The notes below the pieces were generated by a model that saw only the letters and a program-made list of their open reading frames with translations, was not told the DNA's origin and did no database searches. From Scatophagus argus (taxonomy: Eukaryota; Chordata; Actinopteri; Scatophagidae): DNA of 64,000 nt. Where the stretch lies: positions 10,846,862 to 10,910,861 of the forward strand of contig NC_058510.1 of assembly GCF_020382885.2 (NCBI RefSeq). The letters are read 5' to 3'. This document shows positions 1 through 23,990 of the stretch, piece after piece. Made by a program: the position numbers and the translations under genes. The stretch's first letter is position 1. Every line of letters begins with the position of its first letter.

Positions 1-1017
1 CCTTTGCAGAGATTGTACTCTAAGCTTTGTTTCCCCTCTTGTTCTCTCTTTGTAGGGTTTGCCATGTGAAATTACTTTTCCCTGACTCTCTTATTTTTTT
101 TCCATTGTTTGTCTCTTGTTTCATCTCTGTGCGTATCTTGCTCACTGGGTTGAATCAAGCCCTGAAGCCCTGTGCCCGCTGCTGTACAGAGTCCTCAAAG
201 TTTAGCAATACTGCAATGTGTCCAGATTTGACACTGCACATCCTTGGGTCCCCAGAAATATACCCATTGAGTGGAGAATAGATTGGATGAACTGTATATT
301 TGGAAGATATATAGACAGACAAAGTCCTTTGCTTTTATAGTGAGATATCTGCCCATGTCAAAATATAGAAATTCATGTTGCAATCGAGTGGGAAATGGAT
401 AAATTCAGCATAAATGGAGAAAGAGAGGGCATGTGTGTCTTTGTGTGCGTGTGTTAAGATTGGGCATAAAGCCTGACGAGGAACATGCTGACCTACAATT
501 GTGACTTCAGCCCAGTCCAGACAAATCAGTGTTACACAGTGATGTATCCCAGGACAAAAGCAGAGCCTCGAGACAAAAGCAGCTACACACAAACAAAAGA
601 GGTCTGCTGCACGACATGTTTGAGACCAACGTATTTACCTTGCACCCGCACGGCATGCATCATTTCATGTGAATCTAAATCGCATAGTTTAAAAAATAAC
701 CATGGTTTTCTACAGAATGTGTTTTAGCTGTCAGATTCTGTTCGAAATATGACGTGCAGATGTGACGCAGGTTGCATACATGTAATTCTAACAGCATCAG
801 CAGCTGTTTTCTGCAATAGCTCATTCTGTGCACCTGGATTATTATTATTATTATTTTTTTTTTGGATGGACTTCACTATTGTTGGTACAATACACTAATA
901 TGTGCAGTGCTCTGTTGGTGCTGGAGGGTTAAAGCCAGGAGTGGAGAGCAAAACGGTTCTGTGGCAAACACTGAAAGGATTAAAAAACATGTGCAGGAGG
1001 GGATATATGCATAAGGC

Positions 1018-1034
1018 TCACACACACACACACC

Positions 1035-1072
<38 letters not shown>
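1018..1072. repeat. (CA)n microsatellite
   Basis: About 55 bp of CA dinucleotides, interrupted once by a short C run. Translated shadows of this tract give His/Thr or Cys/Val strings that are not proteins. Confidence 0.95.
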
Positions 1073-1075
<3 letters not shown>

Positions 1076-1139
1076 CAAACCACTGTACAGTATCACATCA
1101 GGCCACATTAATGTGAACTAAACATTTTTCCAAAGATGC

Positions 1140-1500
1140 AGATGCACACAAAGATAGATGAACCCAAACTACCTCTCACAGCCCCTCTCTTTCCGCTGCA
1201 TTAGCGCAGAGTGGAGCCTGGTGGGCCACACTTAATAATCATCACAGAGATAACGCTGTCAATTAGAATATTCATGAGAGACCAGTGAACATACAGCTCC
1301 TCTCATTCTTCCTCTGCTCTTTTTGGGGCCATCTCTTTGCTGTTTTGTTTCTCTGCTGGTGATGAGTCACTGCGGGGGCTTTATCTCTTCAGCTGCTTAG
1401 TGTAGCGTGCACCCCTCCACATGAAAAACCATTAATCCCAGCGTGACACAGTGCCTGCGTGTAGCACTGAGGCGAGCATGAGTCGGGCCCCCCCACCCCC
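1140..1500. promoter_or_regulatory. Possible conserved non-coding element in a myo3a intron
   Basis: A block of more balanced composition than the surrounding A/T-rich intron. It contains several homeodomain-type cores (TAAT, CAATTAG), a run of attcatgagag and a TGAGTCA AP-1-type site near 1,363, without long homopolymers. It has no open frame of note. Calling it regulatory is inference from texture only. Confidence 0.25.
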
Positions 1501-3443
1501 CCACCGCTTTCTGCAAGTTTTATTCATGCCGGGCATATTTTTAAACTGCTGATCCTTTTTTTTTTTTTTCTTCACTGATGACGTCGTGACCAATATCTGA
1601 TACAAATTTCAACTGTCAGCGATGTTAAAGACTTGCAAACCAGCAATGGTAGATGGCACAGTCATTTTTGTGTCTTTGCTTCTCCTGCTCTGGACACAGA
1701 CTAGGAGAAATGTATCTATATCAAGCCAAACTTAATCTACTTAAGCTGGCAAAGACTCTGACAGGTGATATCTCACTGTTAACCACATCTTCTCTGCCTT
1801 TCCTCATTAAAATATCTGTATTTATATAATTCCAAATGTGTCCAACAATGTTCAAACCTGCCAAAACATCTGTAATTTAATCAGGGTAAGGGTGCATTGC
1901 ATTTAGTGTCCTGTTGCTATAACTTCCAGGAGATAATGAGAAAGAAAGTCCAATGGGGTTTTGTTTTTTTGTTTTTTTACTGCATTATCACTGCATTACT
2001 TTCCAGTGGCTCAGTGACCATTGGTTACACAACACATTCAATTATTCAGATTCGTGTTACGTGTTTGTGCACAATTATGGTATACATGTTCAAAAAACTG
2101 TGTTTTGGTACATGACCTGGAAAGCAATACACTGTTTTTATTAAGTGTAACAGTATTTAACTCTCGAATACAAGTCATAAACTCTTACTCATAATTCCGT
2201 GAGTTTTTATTAACCTTCAGCAACTCATGCAAACTGTTACCATTAACTGGGGGATCTCATCTTGGAGTCGCTGCTTACACGAACCATAAATTGTTTTCAC
2301 TGACCATGAAATGTTCTGCTTAAGTTTCTATGTATATAAGTATTAAGGATGACACACATAAACTAGCTTGATTTAGTATTAGATGCTGGTGTCACACCTG
2401 TTAAGAGAGAAGAGAACCATCAAACTGTAGTGAAAAGCGATACAATTCAATCCAGTACAACTCCTGGACAGCTGTTCAATCCACCAGTCAGTTGGGAGCA
2501 TGTTGAATAAATGTGATGATGTTAGTTATACAGCATTTACTGTTGGCTTTAAGTTACTGTGTCGAGGCAAACACATGCAAATTGAAATTTAAATGCAATA
2601 AAGGAAAGCTAAGTATGGTCTGGTGTCAGGACGAAGATCTCATACCCAGATGTAGGCATCACTAAATATTTATGAGATGTTTTGAAACACACTGTTTGAA
2701 TTACATCTCAAACTTCTTAATTCCTGGAGATCTCAAGGCTTTCCTTCTTTAAAACCAGATGCAATAAACAGGTGTTGAGAATTTCTGAAAGCCACGTGAG
2801 GAGGAAGAAATTGCTCTAAAGGCAGTGTGTGGCCCTGCTCCATATTAGTTGCCTCACATTCACATATCAAGCGATTCCATTAATAACCCCCCATCCGCCC
2901 CAGTATAAGAGCTGTGCACTTTGTGCTTCATGGTAAGAAAAAGGCTTTTAAAAGAAGCGCACAATTAGCAGCCTAAATGCAAACCCACACACACACTCTA
3001 AGTGGGGATTTTATTTGTAATGAAAACAGGCAGCTGGTTTTTCAGCCCCTGAAGAAAACAAGGGGTGAGTCATCTCCCTGGAAATAGTCAGAATCACTTT
3101 GCCTATCATGAGTCTTAAGGCTAAAAAGTATGGTTGTGCTGCTCTGAGTGCCTGATTTGGTTAAGAAAACCCAAAAGCAAATCAGTGCAAACACATGGTG
3201 AACAGCAGTACAGACTGTCATTTGCAGGAGAACGTAAAAGATGGGGTGTAATGGAAGAGTATTATCCTCTGCCACCTAGTCGGGTTGTGCAAATGTACTG
3301 CAGCCTCTCAAAGAAACTAATTGGCAGTACAATTTATTTGGCAAGTGGCTGAAGGTAATGGATTTGACCCTCTTCTGTTGAACAGAGCCATAGCATGATT
3401 TTCACTGATTAGAGGAGGATAGTACAAAAAAGACATGGTGTCA

Positions 3444-13856
<10,413 letters not shown>

Positions 13857-13872
13857 CTTCAGGAGAGATCTC
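13857..13872 (-). other. myo3a: myo3a 5' UTR segment and splice acceptor ahead of the start codon
   Basis: Sixteen bases of untranslated sequence separate the start codon from a good acceptor (tatcttacag on the minus strand). The start exon is therefore not the first exon, and at least one non-coding exon lies upstream at a higher coordinate. A strong consensus donor (TTTCAG then GTAAGA) ending at 20,472 is one candidate for it, but nothing else supports that exon. Confidence 0.7.
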
Positions 13873-16800
13873 CTGTAAGATAAAAACACACGGGTCACTG
13901 TTAGAAAAGCAGAATGGGTGAACTGTGATAGAACACTACAAACTGCAGAATGAACAGACTGATATGCTCATACTGATATTAATCCATGAGAACTTGGTAA
14001 AGACTTTTATGAAGGTTTGTCTGGAAGCACACCAACTCGAGGATGGTAGTTGATGTTTCGTCTCTGTTTCATCTCACATTGTAGTATCAGTCTTCCATAA
14101 ATCTGCATGGTGCTGCAGTGTAACGCCTCCAGTTGTCAAGTGAAGCAGTCAAATGTGTTCATTTTTATTCTCTGCAGCTTTGTATCTCCAGTTGGATCTC
14201 AGCTAATGGAGATATTTCAAATGGTGATTTGAGCCACAAAGTGTGATAAATTCCTGACAAAGAGTGTTATATTGCACTGTGTTCTTGTACAAAACCCAAA
14301 AAGACAACCAACTGTCAGCAAGGTCATAATGTGAAAGGATTCATCTGTGTCTCTGAGGACTGGGCATGCAGTTATGTCTGGGACTGAGTCGTGGTGCAAT
14401 CATTTTGTTTAATTATTGGTAGATTTATAAAGCATAACAAACACTGATGCATATTTGTGAATACTGAAACTAAAGCCTTATGCAGTAGCAGTTAACAATC
14501 AATCTAAATCAATAGTGGCATCCAACCTTCAGTAGTTTTCTCTGTTTTCGTAGTTAAAAATTTGTAACAAGTTGTAACGTTTGACAGCTTTTAAAACTGT
14601 GCTTTGCAATAACTTTTCAAAAACAGTATCTGAAAAATTAACTGCAAAATTAGTTTGTTGATTATTTTTTTGTATGTTTCCTTCTTCCAGAGTCAGTTGT
14701 AGCACAATCTATCACTTTCAGATGATTTTCAGAACTATTCTGCAAAGCCTTGTTGTTTTTCTTTGTGCATTACAACCATCGCTGTAATATTTATCACACT
14801 ATCTTCACAATGACAAAACAATATCATAAACACAAGTTCATTAAATACAATAAAACCAGCATTCTGTCTTGAATGGCTGCAATAGTTAAAGTTAGCCAGA
14901 TTGTCATGTAAAAACAAATGATCATGTAAAGTAAGAGACCAAATCCTGCACAACAGTTTTGAATCTTCACAAAACTAACACCATGGTAAATGCAGAATAA
15001 ATTAAAACAAACTTACATTGTTTTCTAAATAAGACCTGGAACATTTTCAAAAAGTAATTAATCCATTTCTGTGCGAAAGGTTGGAAGCAGTGGTAGGCCT
15101 GCCTGGCCTGGCTGTGAGTGTAAAACCACAGAGGAGGAGCTAACACAAGCTAATCTCGCCAGCAATTCCCCTGCTCCAGGGCTGCCATTGGAAACCATCT
15201 CTAAGTGGTAGAAGATACTGTGGGATTAGCAGGAATTAGCCACTGTTGCTGTGTGAGCCTTTCCTCATATAGAAGCCCATTCATACACAAAGGAAAGCTG
15301 GTTAGAGATCCTAAGCGCACAGTGCTGCAGTGGGCCATTCCTCTTTCTATTAACTGTGGTCACTTTATTTATGTCCAAATAAGATCGCTTGTTAGGGTGC
15401 TATTTTAGATTCACTTGCCAGCAGTTATCTTATCCAAACTAGTTACGATCATTATGATGATTTAAATCATTTTCACTGAGTTACTGTGAAGAAATCACTC
15501 CAGTGCAAGATAACACTGGCACACAGACATTGTTTTGCACAGATTTTATCAGTCATTGCCTGTGCTGAGCGATTAGACCCCCATACATGCATCCACATGT
15601 TGGTAATTGTACTCATGTTAGCCTAATGTACAGTCCCTAAGTAACCTGCAGACATCTTCAATAATACATCACCGCTTCTATATGTGACAACATGCTGTGA
15701 CACATGAGACAAGTGAGCGAAACCAAAGGACTCACACTGGACACCTAGAACAGGAGCACAGGCTGCGAGGAAATAACCCCTTAGAGGAGACTGTGTGTGT
15801 GTTTGTGTGTGAGTGTTTGCATGGGGTGATCTAACCTTGTGTGCCCTAGGGCACTGGCTAGCTGTCACTTTTAGTTAGTTGTTTAGGGATGTGGCATTAA
15901 CCACAGTCTGTGTACAAATGCACAAATAATGAAGTGCATATGTATAACTGAGCAAGTATTTACTTTAAGAACAGATGCACCACTGTGGTTTTTAAAGAAA
16001 GAATGCAGGTTTTCTAAGTGTACATTCTTTCACTTTAAACTACAGTCAAAAGTTAGTGAAAATGTACCCTTTGATATGAGTGATGTTGAAGCAGAGGTTT
16101 GGCCACCCGAAGCTCATAGAGGACACAGAAGATCCATTTGGCAAAAGAGGAAGCCGGCATGGACTAATCCATGACGCTGATGAGTGGGTTAAAGTTTCAG
16201 CTTAACCTTGGCACAAGAAGACTGCCGGTGTACGAGTCAAGATAATCTGGCTCACTGGAAGCATCAAAGTCAATAGGTTCAAAATTTCACTTAGACTGGA
16301 TGATTTTTGTAAAATAACAGTGAGATATAAATTACTGGTAATAGAAGCACAGAAATAAAGATATTCATGCTATATCAAGCATAAAATCCCACGTTGATTG
16401 TTTGGTTCATGCTGCTGGTCATTATGCAAGCAGTGACAAAGTATTAATAAAAGAATTCTTGTTAACATCAGAAGAGGAAAATCTGTTCAGAATTCAGGTC
16501 GGGGAAAATTAGAAACACTATGACAACACGTAAATAAATTTCTACTAATGCTCAGCAACTTTCAGTAACATAAACTCATCACATTCTGCTTTTTTACAGA
16601 TTTAGATTTTAACAAACTATGAGAATGCTTACTAAATACTTCAATACTGACATTTACTGACCTTTGATGGCTGATGGTGAGAAGGAACAAAGCAAAAAAA
16701 GCAAGACACTCGAGTGGGAAGGGTAAAGGATGCATTTGTGCTCAAACATGCGTGGACACACACACACACATACACAAACACACACAGATACATTGTGCTG

Positions 16801-19109
16801 AGCCACTCCCAAAGTTTGCAAATAAGAAATCCAAATGAAGCAGCCAGAGATTCTGTTTAACTAAGGATCCACATATTTTTAGGTCAGCCAAGCAGAAATG
16901 TTTTTAGTATTAGTAGCATATTTAGTGACATAAAAATAGCTATATAATGATTAAATAAAATCATCATTATACTTACTTTAAGTAGATTTACATGCTTGTT
17001 GTGGATGATAGCATTAGCAACCAACAGCAGGGTGTAGATCCTGTGTGCCTCTACCTCCTCTGCTATGTATTATACATCAAGAATAAGGAAGACAATATTG
17101 CAGAGCATATCAAAGTTATTAGGCTTGCAGTAATTAGTCTAAGTAATTAGTTTTAGCATGAGAGCGTCCAGTCCAGCAGCCGATGAGCCTTGATAGTGTC
17201 ATAAATTAGCCTGGAGTAGACAAGCTAACAACAGGAGAGTGCATGGACGGCATTGAGGAACGAGTCGGGTGCAACAGGCCATGACTACACAGGAGTTCTC
17301 TCAGCATCGTTTAGCAGTGTCCCATTACACAGGCTCTGCTGAGGGTAGAGCCATTGTGGGACTGAGCCAGGGCCGGACCGAGAGTTCAGTTCAGAGACTG
17401 ATGATATGGTTCAAATTATTTCAGGTTGTCGGATATGACATTTTTACATCAATAAATCCCAAATTATTTCTACTCATTTTGAGATACCATATACCGCATA
17501 AAAAGCCAGGCCTCTATTAATGGCCGGGAGTTCAACACACATGCAACTCATGCAACTGTAAATCTTACAAACTGCACCTTTAACAGTGTCTTCATATAAA
17601 AGTAAGATTTCATGTAGCTATGCCTTTATTGATTCTGCTCAAACTGTCGGAAACTAATTGCTGAAGCGGTGAAGCTGTGATCATACAGACTAACAGATGG
17701 AACAGTGATTGTTTTTCCCCTAAACACTCGCAGGCATGTATCCATCAGAGAGAGAGAAAAACTCTCACTGAACAGTCTCTTGTTGTTTAACAAATTAGTA
17801 AAGATTATTAGATCTGTGTATTCGCCTAATTGTTGTTGCCCCAAGTAATAAACTACAATAAAAGTCTTCCTTTTGTTCAGTGGTTTTTATCAGATGTGCT
17901 TGGGCTCTCTCATGTGTTGAGAATAACATTTTACTGGTGTGCATAAAACTCCTCTCAGCTCTACGTCGTTTCTGTGCCTTGGAACATGACGCCCAATTTG
18001 CAAGAAAGCATCAGAAGGTTGAACTCTTAAGGAGTCTGCACATAGGTGAAATATTGATGACAGCTGCTCAATTATCAGCTCAGAATAACATAATAGTATG
18101 GGGCTGCTCTTGTTCTTTACTGCTCTTCTTTTTGGCTTTTATTTTAAGACAGTGACTTCAGGGCTAACAAGAAGGTATTTTATCAATTTTTTTTTCAATG
18201 TTGTGCAGTTATGATCTCACTAACTACAAACAAATGAGTAAAACAATCTTCAGATTCATCATTATAAGAAGACATGTATTGACCTACAGCAGTTAGACTT
18301 AAGGCAAGCTATCTCAGCTGAAGTTCACACTCTACTAAGCTGTTTCTGATATCTTAACAAGACCATAAAATGTCAATTATGGCAAAAATGGCAAGATAGC
18401 AGGAGACGTATTGGGACAGAAGAATTATTTTTACTTTACGCTGGAAAGGGAAGAAGGCGCCCTATAAAAATCTCTATCAAACGGCTGATGAGAGGATCTA
18501 ATTTTTTATTTTTCAAAGAGGTCCTACGGTAGGTCCAGTGCTTTGACCGTACCATAAAACCTCATCCATCTGCCAGCTTTAGGGCCCCTGGGTTTTGCCA
18601 GTAATAAATCTGGAGGCCAGTGATGTCTCTGTCTATTACAAACGCACTGCGAATCTCAGCTCTGTCCTCACCTCCGCCTCCTACTGATGACCTCCCTCAT
18701 GCTCTCCACGTGGGAGGGACCCCTGCATGTTCAACGTGCCGACTTAACTGTGGCTCCCTCAGGCACATCCTCCAGACTCGCGAGACAGCAGCAAACCAAC
18801 CTCATTTCCTGCTCCGCTGCTTTACAAATGGCTCCTGGAATCTGAACCAAAACCAAGAATGGAGACGCACTGATGGCCATAATAGCCGTATGATTAGAGT
18901 GGGCAAAGGTCCAGCTCAGCGTGCAGACTGGACAAACCTCTCTTCCCCGTGCCCCACTATTTGAACAGTTAGGACACAAAATACCAATGATGGAAGATGC
19001 CTGTAAATCTAGCTCATAATTGTCAAAATTATTGCTTTTAGTCCTTTTCATTTTCCATTTATCTGTGCTTCTGCAGGTTGGAGGTTTCAAGGATGACAAT
19101 CTTGGTCTG

Positions 19110-19520
19110 TAGCTAGTCTTAACTGAAATATCTCAACCACTGTTATTACAAGTATTGATGGTTCCCAGGGGATGAATTTTAACGACTTTGGTGACCCCAT
19201 GATTTCTCTACCAAGACGATGACATCGTGTGTTTTAGCGAAATTTGATATTCCTGTTGCCCCGATAATGAACCCTATACTGATGAAGGCGATCCCCTGAC
19301 TTTTTCATCAAGTAACACCAGCAAGTCAAAATGTTCAAAAAGCTTAACATCCACAAGATGGATTTGTACCAAATGTACATACATTCACGGTTCTAGATGA
19401 TGGATCATCAATGGATCAATTTTATCATCTAGCCAGGAAGTTGACACTTTTTAAATTCTCAACAACTACTGGATGTATTTCCTCAAAGTCTTTCATCAAA
19501 GAATTCACGTCACCTTTAGG
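19110..19520 (-). repeat. Interspersed repeat, inverted relative to the copy at 10.5 kb
   Basis: Internally repetitive: ctgaaatatctcaaccact near the left end and tcaacaactactggatgtat near the right resemble each other, and ttcccaggggatgaat is echoed by ttctagatgatggat. The stretch at 19,291-19,308 is the reverse complement of 10,498-10,514 with one extra base. This looks like an old copy of a widespread teleost element with internal tandem units. Confidence 0.55.
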
Positions 19521-22049
19521 ATGATATGATAACCCTTTTTAAGCATCATCATTGGCCCAAAATGTGCTGCTAAACATTAGTATGTTACATTATGAGCATC
19601 CTGAGATCATTTAGCTTTAATCACATTTCCTCTTCTTCTTCTTATCATTATCATTATTAAAAAAATATATATGAGCCTGCAACAATGTACTCAAGCTATT
19701 ATTTTCCTTATATGGAAACAGTAACACTGCAGCAAAACCAACACAATTCTAATATAGTTCTGGAAGAAACTTCCTAATGAGTGCACCGTCTTTACAGAAG
19801 TCTGCCTGTCTTTGCTTAATGCCACATACTGTATAAACTATTGGATGAGAACCCACATGCGACACACAGCCAAATGTGTGATGTGTTACATAAGCAGATA
19901 ATAGGCTTAATTTCGTGACAGGTAACCTACATACTGCTCTGCTGCACTCCAGCTTCTCACCCACCGATCAGCCGCAAGTCTCAACATCGTGAAGAAAGAT
20001 TCACTCTGACTGACGCTGTGCCTATGAGATATCTCATCGTATGAAACATATAAGATGGCTGCAGGATTAAACAATCCTCTCAGTATGTCCTTCTGTGGGA
20101 TTTACATTTCATTTCAGTCTTCTCAGTCAAATACATGTTTTTACAGTGTCAAAAAAGCATAAAAGTAGATTCAGTTTAATCTCACATTCAGTGAAAATTA
20201 TTATATTTGTTAAAACATAAAACAAACAAAAGCTAAACAAACACATGCTTATACCATTTGACAGGCATCATAAAAGCTGATTTCCATTTCTCTTTACAAC
20301 AGCTCTGTTGGAGCTGCATGGCTTTTGTGTTTCTTTATCCATTAGCGAGTCTTATAAAAATCCTAACAATTGCTCAAACGCACAGCTGAAGCTACCTGAA
20401 ACATTCAACACAATAACGCAGCCCAGCACTTAAATATAAAATTAGCATAAGAAACGAATGAAGTGTCTTACCTGAAATTAAAGTAGCTGTTTTCAGACAT
20501 GTTTTCAGACCTACTCTGCTGACATGTAACGTGTGAAATGTGTTAGGATTCAGAGCAGTGTTAGGGGTTGAGAACAATTATGCTGTTGAAAACTAAGTGG
20601 CACTGCAATGACAAGCAAGTCATTCAGCTTTATCTCCTCTAGCCCACTCACTAAACTCTGGCTGCACTGTTGTTATGGCTATCTCTGCATTGTGTCATAC
20701 TGTGTCATTTGTCCTGGCTTCAGACAAAAATAATAAACATTATATGTGAAAACTGCGTTACACATTCTGCATTCTGCAATTTGATCAATACCTGTACACA
20801 ATGATACAATTGAAAAATCAACTTTCTTAGTGAAACTGACTTTGACTTCACATTCACACTGCACAGAATAAGAAAATGCTGCCAAAATGAACATTTATTC
20901 TAATGAGATTTACAGCTTCCTGCAGCCCCTCAGGCCAAACCAGTTTGCTCTAAAAAAAGGAAAAACATATGCATGTCCTCAAACAGCAGTTTTGTTGCAG
21001 TGGTGACCAGAGTTGGGTGGTAATGGATTACCTGTAACTAGAATTATGTGATCAGTTTCAGCTTTTGACAAAAATTAAGCAGCTACAATAAGCCCACATT
21101 TTTTTGAAAGGATTTATAAATGAATTAGAATTAAATTGTCAAGGATGACTTGATTAAATTTTTTGATTGTACTTTTAAAATATGGCAATTTGAAAATTAT
21201 GACACTTTTTTAATGCCTGAATATACCAATTATGTTCAATTGTATATAAAGACTGTGGATTTCTTAACGGTGAGCTCATAAATATTCATTTAGATTTTTT
21301 AATAGTTGAGTTTTTATTCATTTCTTCCCTAGACTGAAAATGTAAGATGAACGTTTTGAGTAAGTGCTCCTCTTGGGATATAAGATTCAAAGTCAGCTTC
21401 CTACATTTCAGGGTAGCCCAAAGTAATCCAAAAGTATTCATTACATTATATTTTTTGTACTCCAATGAATTCTGACTGACTGCATCTCAAAGTAATCAGA
21501 ACCAACCCCAATGGTGATGCACTGGTTTGAAAGGACAAACTGCAGTTCATGACGATTGACTGATTGACTGATAAGGATATTGATTAACACAGTCACTCTC
21601 TCTTTGTGTGCACACATGTGGGAATCAATATCGACCTCATATCGCTTCTGACATCATTGCCCCGGACCCCTCACTGTCCTGCACCACCATCACAAGGTTA
21701 ATTCTGGCCTGAATGACTTCAGTGAGGTTGAATTTGTGTTTTGCTGTCCCTATCACATCCTGCAGTCTTCAATTCTGAGGTAACAGAAAGAAAAACAAGT
21801 ATGTAAATATCACATCATTTTCATGGATTCAGACTGACCTACAAGAGCAGAATGTAGCACGTCAAAACATTAGAATCAAAAGCCTTTCTGTGATCACCTA
21901 TAATTCATACAACCATACAGAAAAACAGTATAACAGTATGGCCTTGTCCTTTCCACTCCCTGTACTAATCACACAGCCATACTGGAAAGCACCTAGTTAA
22001 ATAATAGGACAGTGTCGGACACAATCAAGAGAAATCAGAGATTACATGA

Positions 22050-22330
22050 AGGAGATTTAAGGACGGACGCTCTGATTGTTAATTCCTCTGTGATGCAGAT
22101 CAGTGGAGGTCTGTGAAGACTGATTGAATAAGGCTTGTGATGAGGCTATTGTGGCCGTGAATGCCTGACAGGCCTGTCGCTGCCTTCAATGACTGGCTGC
22201 CATTGTAGCAAACCATTCGGCCGTGACTTCCCCAGCTGTGGTATATAGCATATCATGAGCCACTTAAATGAGTATTGGGATTGTGCATTTAACAGATCAT
22301 TAGGATACTAGCCTTTTTATAGCTGACCTG
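22050..22330. promoter_or_regulatory. Possible conserved non-coding element upstream of myo3a
   Basis: A mixed-composition block with several short dyads (gacaggcctgtc) and TAAT/ATTA cores, flanked by A/T-rich sequence and lacking repeats or open frames. Regulatory function is inference. Confidence 0.22.
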
Positions 22331-22759
22331 ATAATTTTGTTTTTATTAGCTTTCTGTGAACCTTAGAGTTTGCCATTTGTGTTCTCATCCATTGTCCTTT
22401 CCTCTCTCATTTGTTAAGGGGATAGTGTAATCTAAAGCATTTCACTTTTGATTATTTAAGCTCTGTGAAGGGAAGAGTGCCTTGAGGTAAAATCGAGAAA
22501 GAAAATGTTTGCATAAATGAATTCAAATTAATATAGTGATGAGGCAAACAAACTGAACACATAGCCAATATGACTGTGGAAACAGGAATAGCTCAATATA
22601 CAATACAATGTTAATCTGACCTGTTCAAGGGAAGTGGCATTCAATTTGCAGCTCACCATTTCTGTTCTATTGAACTATTTATTCCTATATTGAAAGGATT
22701 TCAAATCCAGTTCTATTTTATTCAGGTTTGAATGCGTATAAAGACCTGAAAGATTTCTT

Positions 22760-23010
22760 TCTAGCAAAATATTATCAAGACTACAGCTTCACCATCAGTA
22801 CTTTGAGGTCAATGCTATTGTCAGCATGCTAATATTCCCAAGGTGACAACACTGACATGCTGATGTTTTAAATATGTTTTTTCCGTGTTCACCATCTTTG
22901 TTTAGTGTGTCAGCATGCTAGCATCTGTGAATTAGCATTAAACACAAAGTCCAGATGAGACTGATGGGAATGTAGTTTGTTTTGTAGGTATTAAGTTAGA
23001 TAACAAAGTC
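22760..23010 (+). repeat. Interspersed repeat fragment with cagcatgcta units
   Basis: The unit gtcagcatgcta occurs twice (about 22,822 and 22,911), followed by attagcattaaacacaaag and gatgggaatgtagtttg. This arrangement matches my recollection of a common percomorph interspersed repeat. It is probably the neighbouring part of the same family as the copies at 10.5 and 19.1 kb. Confidence 0.5.
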
Positions 23011-23554
23011 CAAATCATTGGACCAACTCAACTCAACTGCTTATTAATGTCTATGTATTTCGAATGTGATGTTATGTTATGTGATGGTCCCCGTTGGTGT
23101 AATATCACATGTCCCAATACTTTTGTCTATACAGTGTGAGTTCATCAAACACAAACTACAAAGCAAATAATAAACTGCTTTTGACAATTACTGCCCACAT
23201 ACGTACAGTCAGCAGGGTTCATGACACGATGCTGACTAGTCCCAACAGTGACTCATCATCCAAAGAGAGTTTGCCCTCTTTCCCAGTGGAGAAGAGTTGT
23301 ATAATGTTCTGAATGTAAATGCCCTCTGATGCTCTTCAGCATTCATTTCTCAAGCCTGATTTTATGAGGAAGCCTACATATGTCTGCAAATTTTCATCTT
23401 TCCATCCCTGGAAGTCCTAGTATAAGTTTGCTTGACTTATTAAGGTCGACAGCATCTAAACAAAGCTTTGTTTAGTGCGTTTGGGGGTTTAAAACAGGTG
23501 GGTTTAAAGCAGAATTTGTTTACTTACTTTATGTAACATTAGTTCCATGTCAGC

Positions 23555-23990
23555 AGTCACAAAATGGAGGACTCACAGTGCAGACACTGATGCAAGGGAG
23601 AAGGTGAACAAAAAATCTTTAATAAACTTACTCAAAAATGGAACAGAAGCAAACAAAGGCAGCCAGGACTACAGGCAAAAAGAGTCCAAAGAACAATCCA
23701 AATAACTCAGGGAAATACAGACTTCAAGGAAGTCAGCAAACAAAGGCAAACTCACAACATACACAAGAGTGCAGGTATATATAGAGAAAGGGTGCTAGAA
23801 ACAGGTGGAAACAATCAGGGTGGGGCAAGCAATCAAATAAAGGAGGGAAAATGAGCAAAGACAGGAAGTGTAAAACACTAGAACCGCAGACATCTATCAA
23901 ATTAAGACAGTTGTCTAAGGTTAGGCAAGGGGATGAAAAAGCTACAAATTACAACAGCAGCTTAACAAGAAACTTCAAGCTATGACACAA
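23555..23990. repeat. Purine-rich interspersed repeat, probably non-autonomous
   Basis: A strongly A/G-rich strand with phrases such as tctttaataaactta, gaacaggaagc-like and gtatatatagagaaagg, followed by aacaggtggaaacaatca and a terminal tatgacacaa. The layout matches my recollection of a high-copy teleost repeat with this skew. No open frame for a transposase or reverse transcriptase is present. Confidence 0.45.

Noticed and set aside
876..1111. His/Thr and Cys/Val repeat proteins
   Set aside because: Artefacts of the (CA)n microsatellite read in different frames; the same applies at 9,312-9,669.
18620..19099. Overlapping 114- and 122-codon frames on opposite strands
   Set aside because: Both are open over the same GC-richer block with no family signature, so neither can be favoured.
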